Shown: positions 8,560-18,596, counted from the first letter of the stretch. The stretch: 51,095 bases of DNA from Synechococcus sp. AG-683-C23 (GCA_003208835.1 QCVD01000015.1:1-51095), one strand, 5' to 3'. The notes: generated by a model not told the origin, from the sequence alone. Translations and numbers: made by a program.

Positions 8560-9369
8560 ATGTTGACTTCGTCAAGGTCAGCTGAGCCGAGATTGACATT
8601 CGATCGATTGATCTTACGTTGCGATAAATCTGATAGCGATGTTGTAAATTTATTTCCTTGGGATTGGTCAATATGTATGGGGGAAAGGTTGTCCATTATG
8701 TCATCAAATTCTTTTTTGAAATATCAGTTGATGGCTATCCTTTCTGGATTTGTACATCCTATCTCTGGAGATTTTGAGGCTTTTGGTTCATTGAGCTGGC
8801 CTCTTGGCGGAGAGGGTGGGTTGGATAGTAAGTTGACGATCGGTCAAGGATTTGATTTTGTATCCAGTATTTACAGCGATTGTCTTGAAGCTTCATTGAT
8901 CTCGGTTGATGACTTTTTTGATATGCTTCATACACGTTCTATTGATTCAAGTACGCGCCTCAAGGATTTGGTCAAAGAGCAAAAAGATTTTTTTTATATG
9001 ATGTTGTCAATTCTATTTTCATTTGATATTTATCTTGTTCCTAGTGATCGGTCTAAGTATTTGATGGCAAGAGAGGCAAGGCCGTTGCGCAATCTTTTGA
9101 ATAAACAGCTATCTAACTCTAACTCTTCATCTAAATCTATGGTCACGATTTCAATCAATAATCGTTTTAAGCGTGAATTTTGCAATCGGGGAATGGTGCT
9201 TGGGCCCCGTGGAGAGATACTCTTCCATGGCGACTTAGAGGAAGCAATTGCCTACGAGAGCGAAACTGTTAAAATTGCATCAGAAACCGAATCTGATGAG
9301 ATTCAGTTCGATATAGCTGGCCATTTAACAAATTCAGACTCAAGCTCTGATCAAAATGACGTTTTTTGA
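8560..9369 (+). CDS. KpsT/Wzt-like ABC subunit with degenerate ATPase motifs
   Basis: A 269-residue protein that aligns by eye along its length with polysaccharide-export ATPases (KpsT/Wzt). Family landmarks remain: SGFVHPISGDFEAFGSLSWP (residues 62-81), then LTIGQGFDFVSSIY, and at the end FCNRGMVLGPRGEI followed by DLEEAIAYE. The catalytic motifs are gone. The P-loop GxNGAGKST is SSNSFLKYQ (48-56), keeping only Asn and Lys. The signature SSGMRARL is replaced around 137-144 (LVKEQKDF). Walker B YLIDE reads YLVPSD (158-163). The switch His is lost (TISIN, about 196-200). The frame is intact and overlaps the permease gene by 14 bases, so this is a maintained gene rather than debris. Infer a pseudo-ATPase, perhaps pairing with an active KpsT encoded elsewhere. 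The region is AT-rich relative to flanking genes. Confidence 0.8.
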   Translation: MLTSSRSAEPRLTFDRLILRCDKSDSDVVNLFPWDWSICMGERLSIMSSNSFLKYQLMAILSGFVHPISGDFEAFGSLSWPLGGEGGLDSKLTIGQGFDFVSSIYSDCLEASLISVDDFFDMLHTRSIDSSTRLKDLVKEQKDFFYMMLSILFSFDIYLVPSDRSKYLMAREARPLRNLLNKQLSNSNSSSKSMVTISINNRFKREFCNRGMVLGPRGEILFHGDLEEAIAYESETVKIASETESDEIQFDIAGHLTNSDSSSDQNDVF

Positions 9370-10219
9370 CTTGCGATTCATTCTCATGATGTTTATTAAT
9401 CGAATCATTAAAGGCCTGCGCCGCCAATGGATGATTATCGTTGCTATTTCTGATTACGATAGAAATCGGCAGGCCGCTGGCAGTTCATTGGGGAGCTGGG
9501 AAAGTTTGATAAACCCAATGCAGATGATGCTTTTTTTCATTGGTGTGCGGGTGACTTTAAGCTTATTAAGGGGTGCCAATAAATTTGCAGCAGGCGGATC
9601 GACTGATATATATTTCAATATAGTTGCATTTATGCTGACAGGTTTTTGTATCGTATTTCTTTTTAGAAATGTCGCAATAAAATCTCTTTCCGGCCTTAAG
9701 CTTAAAGCTCCTCTTTATTATTCAAGGATTAAGCCTTTGGATATCTTATTGGCATTATCCTTGAATGACATGCGAGCTTTGGCAACCCTTTCGCTTGCCA
9801 TATTGGGCGTTGTGTATTATTTTACTTGGAGCTTCCAGTTAGATAGTCCAGGCTTGGCAATTAGCGTGTATTTGTTGACGGTGATGATGGCTATTGGATT
9901 TGGCCTGTCGGTTGTTTTTCTGGGCCGGTTAAATAAATGGTTGGTCAAAATTATAAAAAGACTTATGCAAAGAGTCATTATATTTACCTCAGGTATTTTC
10001 TTTGCTACTTTCGAGATTCCTGCACATCTTAGGCCCTTCATTACCTGGAATCCAATCCTTCATGGAGTAGAGCTGTTTCGCTATTCTATCAACAATGAAT
10101 ATCCGATACCTGATATTTCATTGTCATATCTCATTCTCTGTTCTATACTAATGTTGAGTTTTTCACTGATCCTATACAGGACTAACGAGTCTCTTCTTTT
10201 GGTGGCTAATGATGATTGA
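9356..10219 (+). CDS. KpsM-like ABC-2 polysaccharide export permease
   Basis: A 287-residue integral membrane protein with about six predicted membrane segments in the ABC-2/KpsM arrangement. The C-terminal family block is clear: FEIPAHLRPFITWNPILHGV followed by ELFRYSI. It would form the inner-membrane channel through which a lipid-linked capsular or O-antigen-like polysaccharide is exported. It starts inside the end of the KpsT-like gene and is followed by the KpsE-like gene, so the three probably form one export operon. Base composition is AT-rich, as in its neighbours. Confidence 0.88.
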   Translation: MTFFDLRFILMMFINRIIKGLRRQWMIIVAISDYDRNRQAAGSSLGSWESLINPMQMMLFFIGVRVTLSLLRGANKFAAGGSTDIYFNIVAFMLTGFCIVFLFRNVAIKSLSGLKLKAPLYYSRIKPLDILLALSLNDMRALATLSLAILGVVYYFTWSFQLDSPGLAISVYLLTVMMAIGFGLSVVFLGRLNKWLVKIIKRLMQRVIIFTSGIFFATFEIPAHLRPFITWNPILHGVELFRYSINNEYPIPDISLSYLILCSILMLSFSLILYRTNESLLLVANDD

Positions 10220-10272
10220 TTTTCATTGATCGCTATGCATTTTCTTTGAGATGCTTCAACTCCTAATTTGTT

Positions 10273-11487
10273 ATGGCTGATCGCGAAATTATTCCCCAAA
10301 AAAGTTCTTCGATGCCATTCCAAAATTTTGATGGCAAAGCTGATTCTGTATCTGATTTGAATAGTCCTGGTATACTTCCCCCTGTCTGGACAGAAAGACT
10401 TGCTGTTTTAAAAAAACCAAGGGTTTTAATCTCATTATTTTTAGCTTCATCCGCATTCTACTGCTTCGTTATTGGACGCGATCGTTATACCTCTGTTTCT
10501 GAATTTGTTATCCAGCAAGCGGTTCCTCTAAATACGTCATCATCATCGGTATTGGCTGGTGCGGCTGCAGCCCCTCAGGTCTTGACTTCATTGGTGGATG
10601 GTCAATACTTACAAGTTTATCTGGCTTCATCAGAAGTCAAAAATCGTTTGTTTCCAAAACCAATATCCTTAGAAAAAAAATATCCCAAGTCAATCCCTGA
10701 TCTCTTAACAGGAATAAATAAAGCAAGTAGCGCTCCAGTGCAACTTGCTTTTTATAGGAACCTTCTTCAAGTTTCACCACAACCCTTGAGTGGTTCAGTC
10801 ATCGTAAAGACTGTTGGGTTTGATCCCGATCAAGCGTTCGATTTCAATAAATCTCTCCTTCTTCAATCAAGGCGGTTTGTTAATGAAGTTAATCAGTCAA
10901 TCAATGCCGATCAAAATCTCTTTGCTCAAAAAGAAGTTGCTTTGGCTGAGAAGAATTTGAAAAAAGCTTTTCAAGAATTAGAAGTTTTTCAAGAAAAATT
11001 TGGTCAGTTGAGTGTTCAGTCTGAGCAAGCAGCTACCAGTTCTTTTATATCTGGCCTTGAATCAAGGGTTGTGAATCTTAAGGTTGAAGAGGCATCTTTG
11101 AGGCGGCAGTATCGAGACCCCAATGCACCTGAAGTCTCTTTTATTGCAGACCAAGTTAGAGAGTTAGAAAAACAAATTCGAAAGGAAAGACAAAAATCTG
11201 TTAGTGAAACTGGTCGTGATCTTAATAGTCTTGCAATGCGAGAATCTTCTTTGCGTGCGAATGTAGAATTTTCAACCGAGTCTTTGCAATCGGCCCGCTT
11301 AGCAGCAGATAATAGCCGTCGTGAAAGTACTCGGCAATTAAAATTCTTGGTCATGCTGAGTCAACCACAGCGACCAGTTTCTCCTGATCAAAATTGGCGC
11401 TGGCAAGCCTTTCTTGGTTCGATTGGAATCATTGTGGTCGCATGGGGTGTCGGTGGCTTCATAGCGGCAGCCATGAAAAAAGCCTAG
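10273..11487 (+). CDS. KpsE-like capsule export / polysaccharide co-polymerase protein
   Basis: A 404-residue protein with the two-helix layout of KpsE and related co-polymerases: a cytoplasmic N-terminus, a membrane helix at about residues 52-70, a long periplasmic region with coiled coil (about 200-350, Glu/Lys/Gln-rich), and a second helix near the C-terminus (about 380-400). The proline-rich block QPQRPVSPDQNWRW just before the second helix is typical. In known systems this protein links the ABC exporter to the outer-membrane channel. It follows the KpsM-like gene by about 50 bases. No outer-membrane KpsD/Wza gene lies in the window. Confidence 0.85.
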   Translation: MADREIIPQKSSSMPFQNFDGKADSVSDLNSPGILPPVWTERLAVLKKPRVLISLFLASSAFYCFVIGRDRYTSVSEFVIQQAVPLNTSSSSVLAGAAAAPQVLTSLVDGQYLQVYLASSEVKNRLFPKPISLEKKYPKSIPDLLTGINKASSAPVQLAFYRNLLQVSPQPLSGSVIVKTVGFDPDQAFDFNKSLLLQSRRFVNEVNQSINADQNLFAQKEVALAEKNLKKAFQELEVFQEKFGQLSVQSEQAATSSFISGLESRVVNLKVEEASLRRQYRDPNAPEVSFIADQVRELEKQIRKERQKSVSETGRDLNSLAMRESSLRANVEFSTESLQSARLAADNSRRESTRQLKFLVMLSQPQRPVSPDQNWRWQAFLGSIGIIVVAWGVGGFIAAAMKKA

Positions 11488-11511
11488 TACTTTTCTTTGT
11501 CTAGACTTAAT

Positions 11512-14500
11512 TTAAGGTCGAATGCATCCAATTCCTTTTCCTGCAAAGTAGTAACCACAGGCTCTAGCAAAATGAAGCTTTCTACGGGCAATCAGTTGAT
11601 CTTCTGCGATCTCTGGATATAGTTCCTGTGCTTTTTTGTCATTAATGCAGCCTGTTTCAATCATTGACCTTACCTCTTTCTTTGTCGAGGGGAGATGCTC
11701 CCCAAGGTGTTGTTGATAAAAATGCCACTCTATATTTGCTCTTATGAGTGTTTCACGAAAATTATATTCATGTGAATGTCTTACGATGGCTGTAGGTGCG
11801 TAAGCTTTTTTAAATCCATGGCGCAATATGGCCATGGCCCAAAGTTGATCTTCTCCATAAATAACCTCTGGCATTTGTACTTGTTCCCAGGCTGTTTTTC
11901 GTAAGCATGAGTTGTTATCAGAATAAAAACGTTCATGATTACTGATTGGAGCATCAGGCTTTTTACGACTTTTGTCTAATTCAATTGGTTTTCGATGACT
12001 TCGGAAAATCCACCGGTTGAAATGCTGGTCTAAGTCGTACGACGTTAATGGGTTATGGCCTTCATGGGCGATGTGGCATCCAAAAACACCAGCCACCTCT
12101 CGATCATCTTGGAGTGGTGCGATGAGGTTCATTAACCACATTTTGTTTGCCGGCATGGCATCTTGTGTGAGGAATGCGATGAATTCTCCACGAGCTAGGC
12201 TCACACCAAGATTGCGAGTTCGTCCATGGCCGAATTCGCTCTTTGCAATTCGATGAATTCGGATTCGATCGTCTTCTGGTAGATCATCGAGGCAGCCATC
12301 TGTTGAGGAACTATCAATAATTAGAATTTCTAATTCAGCATCGAGATCTTGTTGAAGACAAGTCTCTACAACGCGGCTTAGTAGATCACCTCCGTTGTAA
12401 ACAGGGATCACGATAGTGACGATTAGATTGGAATTAAGTAAGTTTTGATGGTGATTTGGTGCTGACGCAGCTTCAAATTGTTTACGGATAAAGTTCTCAA
12501 CGATGCTGTTGGATTGATCCCAGGTTAAATTTTTTGTTGCAAATAGTCCTGCTGTTGTCACTTGTTCGCGTAGGGAATCATTATTGAGGAGTTGGCTCAA
12601 TGCTGCTGCCAATGCTCCTGGGTTGGGTTGGGCAAGCACAGCTGTGTTTGGTTTATAAGAGATTCGTGTATGGATAGCATCAATATCAACAACTGGTAAA
12701 CCACAAGCCATCATTTCATTGGGAACGAGAGAGTAATTGGTACCTGATAAAACAAGACCAACTGTGCATATTTGATACAGCTTCGATAATGACTCAGCAT
12801 TCAGAATTCCCGCATGTGTAACTTTTACTGGGATCCCTAGGTCAGGTAAGTCGTCCTCTCCAAAGGTAACGATCTCAAAACTATCTCCTAAGTCAAAGAG
12901 TGAGCGTAACGCCAACAGACCAAGCTGATATAAGCGACGTGGTGTGCTGCGGCGAACATAAAAAGCGATGGTATTTTCAGACCTTTTATTAATTTTGGAT
13001 TGATAATAAGTATTAGAATCAACAGCCAATGGAAATGAAATAGCAGGATTTCCCTGCTCGATCATCATGTTTTTGAGCCAAGGGCTTGCGCAAATACAAG
13101 CAAATTCATGGTTAGACGCGTAGGTTTGTTCCGTTAAGATCGTTGATGTCCCTTTTGCGAAGAAAAAGGGTTCATAGTCCTGAACAAAATAAAAGCGCTT
13201 GCTAAACTTTCTCATGCCAAGTACTGGATAGGCACTCATTCGATCGGTAGCAATAACAACATCGCCGCTGACTCTTTCTAGATCTTCATTGGTGTTGCCA
13301 AGCATATATACCTGATCAGTTTTTAGCTTGATAAAATATTGATCTATAATTCTTTTATGAAGAGAACTTAGTCTGCTTGGTTTCTCCCCTTTTATTTCAG
13401 AGTGAACCCATATTATGCAATCATGACCACATCTTTCCAGAAAATTGATCATTCTGAAGATTGTCATATGGCCTCCTAGGCCAGGGGTGAAGTTTGGAAT
13501 CACCCAATGAATTTGAAGTTTATTTGAGGAGGCATTTGGTCGGTTCTTCCAGTTCCTGTCCAGGGACTTCTCTTTAAATTGGATAACTTTCTCAAATCCA
13601 TTGATTTGTAATTTATTTCGTCCTTCAATGATTTGCTTGTCAGATTGATATTGCTTGGAACCTTTATACCCACAGTAGCTTGTGATAATTCCTTTGTGTG
13701 AATAGTCTGTGCAGCACAGACCAATTAATCGTTCAATGCTGTGGGCCAATGTTCCATCAATTTGTCCTACTTCGTTGCCAAAATCTTCGAATGTGAGGTC
13801 CCAATCTAGAATTGGTTTTAAGACAGTTGGTTTGCACCAGAACATATTGCCGGTCGGGAATATAAATTCACTGTTGCGGTCTATCTGGTGAAGGCCTAGC
13901 TTGTTAAGTAGTGGCTTCGCTTTGTCGTAGTTCCCGTCTTCATGCCCCCAGCAAGAATCGTGCTTAATTCCCAGGCTAAGTGCATAGTTTTCGACTGGAT
14001 AAATAATAGCCACATCATCTTTGCTTAGCTCCTGCATGTTTGTGTAGAACACATCGATGTTGCCGATTAGATTGTCTAGGCAGTGCTCAAACCACCCGCT
14101 TAAAGCATTGCTATGAGGACTTTTCTTGGAATGGAGCTTGAGGACAAAGTCATATTGAGTAATCTCTTCTTTGAAACCAACAATAAATGGTGCAACATCT
14201 CTGCCAATGTTTGGAAAGGATTTGATATGCACCTTATTTGAATTATCTAGGCCATCAAAAATCTCTTTAAGTCTAATGACTGAGTCTTGGTTTGTGGATA
14301 TATAGATGTCAATATTTGTGGGAATCCTTCCAATGTAGTCTGCGATTGTTGGGGCAAGTTCTGGATAAAATATGTGCAAAAATATCCCTATTTTTTTCTC
14401 TTTGATGCTTGAATCTAGCTTGTGCACGTCAATGGCAGAAGCCTTCTTGATATGTGCAGTCTTTCTCATGAAATGGATATCATCCATCGAATGTCGACCT

Positions 14501-14997
14501 TCTCGAATGCCAAATTTAAAGAAGTGAACCATTGGATTGATTTCACTTTCTTTGATGTCTGGATATTTGCTGAAGTAATTATTGGTTTCGAATAAATTGC
14601 TGGGATCGATCCCCAATTTCCACCCTGACGTGCAGTAATGCTGAAGACAACTCCCTAGGTTGTTAATCTTTTCTGATTCTTCTCTTGTTAGCTGATTCTT
14701 GTAAAAGTCGATGTCAAATGCATATGCATAATGCGCTAATTCTTGTATGTCGCGACGCTCAGTCTTCCTGACTTGATTTTCGTCAATTCCTTGAATATAA
14801 GCTTGGAGTTCAGGAGAAATTTTTTGACGTCGATTGTCTGGTATTTGTGAGTCTTGATTCGATGTGCGTTTTAGTCGTTGACGAATAAACCCCGGGATGA
14901 TCTTTTGTTTACTCAAACGGCGTGCCGTCGAGCGTAGAAGTTGGCGCCCTGAGGCGATTGATGGCTTGAATTGATTTTTTTTGGATGCCTTGGCCAT
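11512..14997 (-). CDS. Multidomain RgpF-GT4-GT2 glycosyltransferase
   Basis: A 1161-residue protein with three sugar-polymer domains in order. After a basic N-terminus and a short repeat region (about 90-175, with 'EGR' motifs seen in cyanobacterial glycosyltransferases) comes an RgpF-type rhamnan-synthesis domain (about 202-470, KIGIFLHIFYPELA and PNIGRDVAPFIVGF). A GT4-like domain follows (about 495-845, WVIPNFTPGLGGHMTIFRMI, later LVPNEMMACGLPVVDIDA). A GT2 domain ends the protein (about 858-1110, VIPVYNGGDLLSRV and LIIDSSSTDG). It is the last gene of the minus-strand rhamnose cluster and is AT-rich. It likely adds several sugars to a rhamnose-containing surface polysaccharide; linkage specificity cannot be read from sequence. 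Confidence 0.88.
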   Translation of the reverse strand: MAKASKKNQFKPSIASGRQLLRSTARRLSKQKIIPGFIRQRLKRTSNQDSQIPDNRRQKISPELQAYIQGIDENQVRKTERRDIQELAHYAYAFDIDFYKNQLTREESEKINNLGSCLQHYCTSGWKLGIDPSNLFETNNYFSKYPDIKESEINPMVHFFKFGIREGRHSMDDIHFMRKTAHIKKASAIDVHKLDSSIKEKKIGIFLHIFYPELAPTIADYIGRIPTNIDIYISTNQDSVIRLKEIFDGLDNSNKVHIKSFPNIGRDVAPFIVGFKEEITQYDFVLKLHSKKSPHSNALSGWFEHCLDNLIGNIDVFYTNMQELSKDDVAIIYPVENYALSLGIKHDSCWGHEDGNYDKAKPLLNKLGLHQIDRNSEFIFPTGNMFWCKPTVLKPILDWDLTFEDFGNEVGQIDGTLAHSIERLIGLCCTDYSHKGIITSYCGYKGSKQYQSDKQIIEGRNKLQINGFEKVIQFKEKSLDRNWKNRPNASSNKLQIHWVIPNFTPGLGGHMTIFRMINFLERCGHDCIIWVHSEIKGEKPSRLSSLHKRIIDQYFIKLKTDQVYMLGNTNEDLERVSGDVVIATDRMSAYPVLGMRKFSKRFYFVQDYEPFFFAKGTSTILTEQTYASNHEFACICASPWLKNMMIEQGNPAISFPLAVDSNTYYQSKINKRSENTIAFYVRRSTPRRLYQLGLLALRSLFDLGDSFEIVTFGEDDLPDLGIPVKVTHAGILNAESLSKLYQICTVGLVLSGTNYSLVPNEMMACGLPVVDIDAIHTRISYKPNTAVLAQPNPGALAAALSQLLNNDSLREQVTTAGLFATKNLTWDQSNSIVENFIRKQFEAASAPNHHQNLLNSNLIVTIVIPVYNGGDLLSRVVETCLQQDLDAELEILIIDSSSTDGCLDDLPEDDRIRIHRIAKSEFGHGRTRNLGVSLARGEFIAFLTQDAMPANKMWLMNLIAPLQDDREVAGVFGCHIAHEGHNPLTSYDLDQHFNRWIFRSHRKPIELDKSRKKPDAPISNHERFYSDNNSCLRKTAWEQVQMPEVIYGEDQLWAMAILRHGFKKAYAPTAIVRHSHEYNFRETLIRANIEWHFYQQHLGEHLPSTKKEVRSMIETGCINDKKAQELYPEIAEDQLIARRKLHFARACGYYFAGKGIGCIRP

Positions 14998-15012
14998 AGT
15001 TTTTAAATCAAA

Positions 15013-16140
15013 TCAATTCTTCTTCGTTTGATTGATGCCAAGTCGTCCACCGTCATAATCAGCATTTTCACGGACTATTTGGCACCAATCGTCATGCGAT
15101 AAGTACCAGGCGACTGTTTGAGCCAAGCCTTCCTCGACGTTATGGCGTGGTTCCCATCCCAGTTCGGTGCTGATTCTTGAAGGGTTAATGGCATAGCGAC
15201 GATCGTGTCCAGGACGATCGGTGACGCGTTGAATCAGGTTGATGTGTGGCGCCGCATCTGGCCGTTCCTGATCCAGTTGATAACAGATGGCATTCACCAC
15301 CTCTTGATTGGTTTTTTCACCATGGCCACCAACGCAATAGCTACGTCCAGGTGTTCCTAGACAGGCTGCTAATAGCAATGCGTCCACATGATCTTCAACA
15401 TAGAGCCAGTCACGGATGTTTAATCCATCTCCATAAAGGGGAATGGACTCTCTCGCGGCTGCTTTAAGCGTGACCACAGGAATTAACTTTTCTGGGAATT
15501 GCCACGGTCCATAATTATTTGAGCAGTTTGTTAGAACGACTGGGAGTCCGAAGGTGTGGTGCCACGCTTGCACTAAATGGTCGCTGGCTGCTTTGCTGGC
15601 GGAATAGGGACTGCGAGGGTCGTAAGGCGTTGTCTCTGAGAAGCGACCTTCAGAACCTAGGGAGCCAAAGACTTCATCTGTGCTGATGTGATGCAATCTA
15701 AATTGCTCGCGCCGCTGTGGTGAAAGCTGTTCAAAATGTGATCGCACGGCTTGAAGAAGATTGTATGTGCCGGTCACATTGCTTTCAATAAAAACACCAG
15801 GTCCAGAAATGGAGCGGTCCACATGGCTTTCTGCCGCTAAGTGCATGACAAGGTCTGGATCAGCGTCCTTGACGGCTTGTTGAACGGCTTTCTCGTCGCA
15901 GAGATTAATCGCTTGTAATTGATGACGATTTTGATGCTTAACCCCAAGCTCTTGGATCACCTCGTTGATTGATGTGAGGTCGCTGGCATACCCCATCTTG
16001 TCGAGGTTGAAAACAATGGCGTTGCTTTCTCTCAAGAGCCGCCGAATGACTGCACCGCCGATGAAGCCTGCACCGCCGGTGACCAAGATGCGTTGGCGCT
16101 TTTCGAGCAGTTCTGCGGTGGTCGGCATGGACTTGGCCAT
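15013..16140 (-). CDS. rfbB: dTDP-glucose 4,6-dehydratase
   Basis: A 375-residue extended short-chain dehydrogenase; second step of dTDP-L-rhamnose synthesis. The NAD-binding motif GGAGFIGGAV starts near residue 21. The catalytic acid pair lies in ISTDEVFGSLG, and the Tyr-Lys pair in SPYSASKAASDHL. RDWLYVEDHVDA and GHDRRYA are family-typical. The protein starts with a short extra N-terminus before the Rossmann fold. It lies between rfbD and the 1161-residue glycosyltransferase in the same direction; together with rfbA, rfbC and rfbD it completes the pathway. Confidence 0.95.
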   Translation of the reverse strand: MAKSMPTTAELLEKRQRILVTGGAGFIGGAVIRRLLRESNAIVFNLDKMGYASDLTSINEVIQELGVKHQNRHQLQAINLCDEKAVQQAVKDADPDLVMHLAAESHVDRSISGPGVFIESNVTGTYNLLQAVRSHFEQLSPQRREQFRLHHISTDEVFGSLGSEGRFSETTPYDPRSPYSASKAASDHLVQAWHHTFGLPVVLTNCSNNYGPWQFPEKLIPVVTLKAAARESIPLYGDGLNIRDWLYVEDHVDALLLAACLGTPGRSYCVGGHGEKTNQEVVNAICYQLDQERPDAAPHINLIQRVTDRPGHDRRYAINPSRISTELGWEPRHNVEEGLAQTVAWYLSHDDWCQIVRENADYDGGRLGINQTKKN

Positions 16141-16192
16141 TGAATCAGGATTGAATCAGCGGTTAAAAAAGATTGACGGGTCTCAATCTGCT

Positions 16193-17080
16193 TCAGTCAG
16201 CTTGGATCCGAAGCAGAAGCTGTTTTAAGGCTTCTTGCCAATGTTCTCCATCAAGCTGCAATGCCGATCGTGTGGTGGTGCAATCCAGGAGTGAATAGTT
16301 CGGACGCGTGGCCGGCGTCGGATAGTCTGCGGTCGTGATCGGATTCACCTTGGCCGGTGCGTCCACCAAGCCAAGGGAGTGGCCGAGTTCCCCGATGGCC
16401 ACAGCCACGTCGTACCAGCTTCCGGCTCCTGCATCACTCCAATGCAGAATCGGTGGCAGGGTTGTTTGCGACCCCTGAGTGATCGTTTTCCAACATGCAG
16501 TGGCCAAATTCAAGGTGCTGCTAGGGCATCCCACTTGATCAGCAACCACACCCAGTTGGTCACGTTCGCGGTGAAGACGCAGCATCGTGAGGGCAAAATT
16601 GTGACCGACTGGCCCCATGACCCAGCTCGTACGAAGGATGATTCCTTTAGGGTTCTTGTATCCAAAGATCTTTTGGATGGCTAGTTCTCCGGCGGCCTTG
16701 CTTCCGCCGTACACACCAAGAGGTGTGGTGGGTTGATCGACTCGGTAAGGAAAACCCTGTAGACCATTAAAGACAAAATCTGTGCTCACTTGTAGAAGTC
16801 GCCCCCCCTGGCGATCGAGCTCTTGCGCAAAGGCTTCCGGCGCTCCGGCATTGATGGCGTTGGCCAACTCTGGTTCGGACTCCGCTTGATCGACAGCTGT
16901 GTAAGCGCCGGCGTTGAGAACCCAATCAGGTTGGTACTTCTGAACAGCGATGCGGCAGGCTTCGCTATCGGAGAGATCAAGCTCCTGACGGGTTGTGGCG
17001 ATGAGTTCAACGGTGTCAGGCGTTGCATCCAGTAACGCCTGGCCCAGCTGCCCTCCGGCTCCAGTGAGTAAAACCTTCAT
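16193..17080 (-). CDS. rfbD: dTDP-4-dehydrorhamnose reductase
   Basis: A 295-residue short-chain reductase that makes dTDP-L-rhamnose from dTDP-4-dehydro-L-rhamnose. Visible are the N-terminal GAGGQLGQAL nucleotide-binding loop, NAGAYTAVDQAE, the STDFVFNG strand and the catalytic Tyr-Lys pair in YGGSKAAGE. Its start overlaps the rfbC stop by four bases (ATGA), indicating translational coupling. Confidence 0.95.
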   Translation of the reverse strand: MKVLLTGAGGQLGQALLDATPDTVELIATTRQELDLSDSEACRIAVQKYQPDWVLNAGAYTAVDQAESEPELANAINAGAPEAFAQELDRQGGRLLQVSTDFVFNGLQGFPYRVDQPTTPLGVYGGSKAAGELAIQKIFGYKNPKGIILRTSWVMGPVGHNFALTMLRLHRERDQLGVVADQVGCPSSTLNLATACWKTITQGSQTTLPPILHWSDAGAGSWYDVAVAIGELGHSLGLVDAPAKVNPITTADYPTPATRPNYSLLDCTTTRSALQLDGEHWQEALKQLLLRIQAD

Positions 17081-17667
17081 GGGAAAAGATCTCCTGATGC
17101 CTTGGCCGAAAGGAGGTCAGAGGCTTCAGCGTCTTTGTCAGACAGGCTGATGCTATTTCCTTCCAATTCGGCTTGTGGCCAATCAATGGCCAAGCTTGGG
17201 TCGTCCCATCGAATGGCACGTTCACGCGCTTTATTCCAAAAACCACGGGCTTTGTACTGCACTTCTGCGACGGCACTCAAGGTGAGGAAACCATGGGCAA
17301 ATCCCTCTGGGACCCATAACTGTGACCTGTTTTCAGCGCTTAAGACGGCACCAACCCATTGACCAAACGTGGGCGACGTTTGTCGAATATCGATCGCTAC
17401 ATCAAAAATAGATCCCACGCTGGACCGCACAAGTTTGGCTTGAGGTTCTGGTGCTAATTGATAGTGCAAACCTCTTAAAACCCCTTGAATCGATCGTGAG
17501 TGGTTGTCTTGGGAGAATTCCACTGTTTGTCCCACGGCGTCGTTGAAGCGGGTTTGGTTCCAGCTTTCAAAAAACCAGCCACGGTCGTCGCCAAAGGCCC
17601 GGGGTGTGATGAGAAGCGGGCCATCAATGGTGGTTCCTCGCACTGTTTGTAGGGCTTCAACATTCAT
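17077..17667 (-). CDS. rfbC: dTDP-4-dehydrorhamnose 3,5-epimerase
   Basis: A 196-residue cupin-fold epimerase. The catalytic His lies in GVLRGLHYQ, and other typical segments are [14 protein letters not shown] and the Tyr/Lys-containing VQYKARGFW. Length matches RmlC. It overlaps rfbA and rfbD by four bases each, so the three are tightly coupled. The product feeds directly into RfbD. Confidence 0.95.
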   Translation of the reverse strand: MNVEALQTVRGTTIDGPLLITPRAFGDDRGWFFESWNQTRFNDAVGQTVEFSQDNHSRSIQGVLRGLHYQLAPEPQAKLVRSSVGSIFDVAIDIRQTSPTFGQWVGAVLSAENRSQLWVPEGFAHGFLTLSAVAEVQYKARGFWNKARERAIRWDDPSLAIDWPQAELEGNSISLSDKDAEASDLLSAKASGDLFP

Positions 17668-18596
17668 GCGCTCACCTCCAGGCTGGTTTGCAGAGCAGCA
17701 TGGTCGCTTACATTTTCTTCGAGCATTTGTAGGAGATAAGTTCCGTAGCCGCTTTTTTGTAGCGGTTGTGCGAGCCGATTGAGCTGCTCGTTGTCAATCC
17801 ACCCCTGTCTCCAGGCCACTTCTTCAGGACAGCCCACTTTTAACCCTTGTCGATGTTCAAGGGTGCGGATGTAGCTGGCCGCATCATTGAGCGAGTCGCA
17901 TGTTCCTGTGTCGAGCCAGGCCATGCCTCGTCCCATAAGTTCAACCCGAAGTTGTCCTTCTTCCAGGTACATCGCGTTGAGATCAGTGATCTCGAGCTCT
18001 CCGCGGGGGGAGGGCTCGACTTGCCGGGCACGCTCCACCACTGTTTCGTCGTAAAAGTAGAGCCCTGTAACGGCATAACGACTTTTTGGATATTTGGGCT
18101 TTTCCTCCAGGCTTAAAACCTTCCCCTGGGCATCAAATTCAGCCACTCCATAACGCTCGGGATCGCGAACGGGGTAGGCAAACACCGTGGCTCCCTTCTG
18201 TTGTTCAGTGCTGTTCATCAGCTGGGGGATGAGGTCGTGCCCATGGAAAAGGTTGTCTCCTAAGACAAGAGCGGCGGGTGCGCCATCGAGGAAGCCGGCT
18301 CCGATCAGAAAGGCCTGAGCGAGCCCGTCTGGACTGGCTTGAGTGGCGTATTGGATTTTCATGCCCCATGCAGAGCCATCACCAAGCAATCGCTCGAACG
18401 CATCGCGATCATGGGGTGTCGTGATAATCAGAACATCCCTGATTCCCGCCAGCATCAGGGTGCTGAGGGGGTAATAAATCATTGGTTTGTCGTAGACGGG
18501 CAGGAGTTGTTTGCTCACTGCTTGGGTGATGGGATGGAGACGCGTGCCGCTGCCACCGGCCAGGATGATTCCCTTGCGTTTTGGTGCCGTTCCCAT
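17664..18596 (-). CDS. rfbA: Glucose-1-phosphate thymidylyltransferase
   Basis: A 310-residue nucleotidyltransferase that starts dTDP-L-rhamnose synthesis from glucose-1-phosphate and dTTP. The signature [20 protein letters not shown] is near the N-terminus, followed by [21 protein letters not shown] and [10 protein letters not shown]. It is the first of the four rml/rfb genes and follows the 984-residue glycosyltransferase on the same strand with about 100 bases between them. Confidence 0.95.
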   Translation of the reverse strand: MGTAPKRKGIILAGGSGTRLHPITQAVSKQLLPVYDKPMIYYPLSTLMLAGIRDVLIITTPHDRDAFERLLGDGSAWGMKIQYATQASPDGLAQAFLIGAGFLDGAPAALVLGDNLFHGHDLIPQLMNSTEQQKGATVFAYPVRDPERYGVAEFDAQGKVLSLEEKPKYPKSRYAVTGLYFYDETVVERARQVEPSPRGELEITDLNAMYLEEGQLRVELMGRGMAWLDTGTCDSLNDAASYIRTLEHRQGLKVGCPEEVAWRQGWIDNEQLNRLAQPLQKSGYGTYLLQMLEENVSDHAALQTSLEVSA

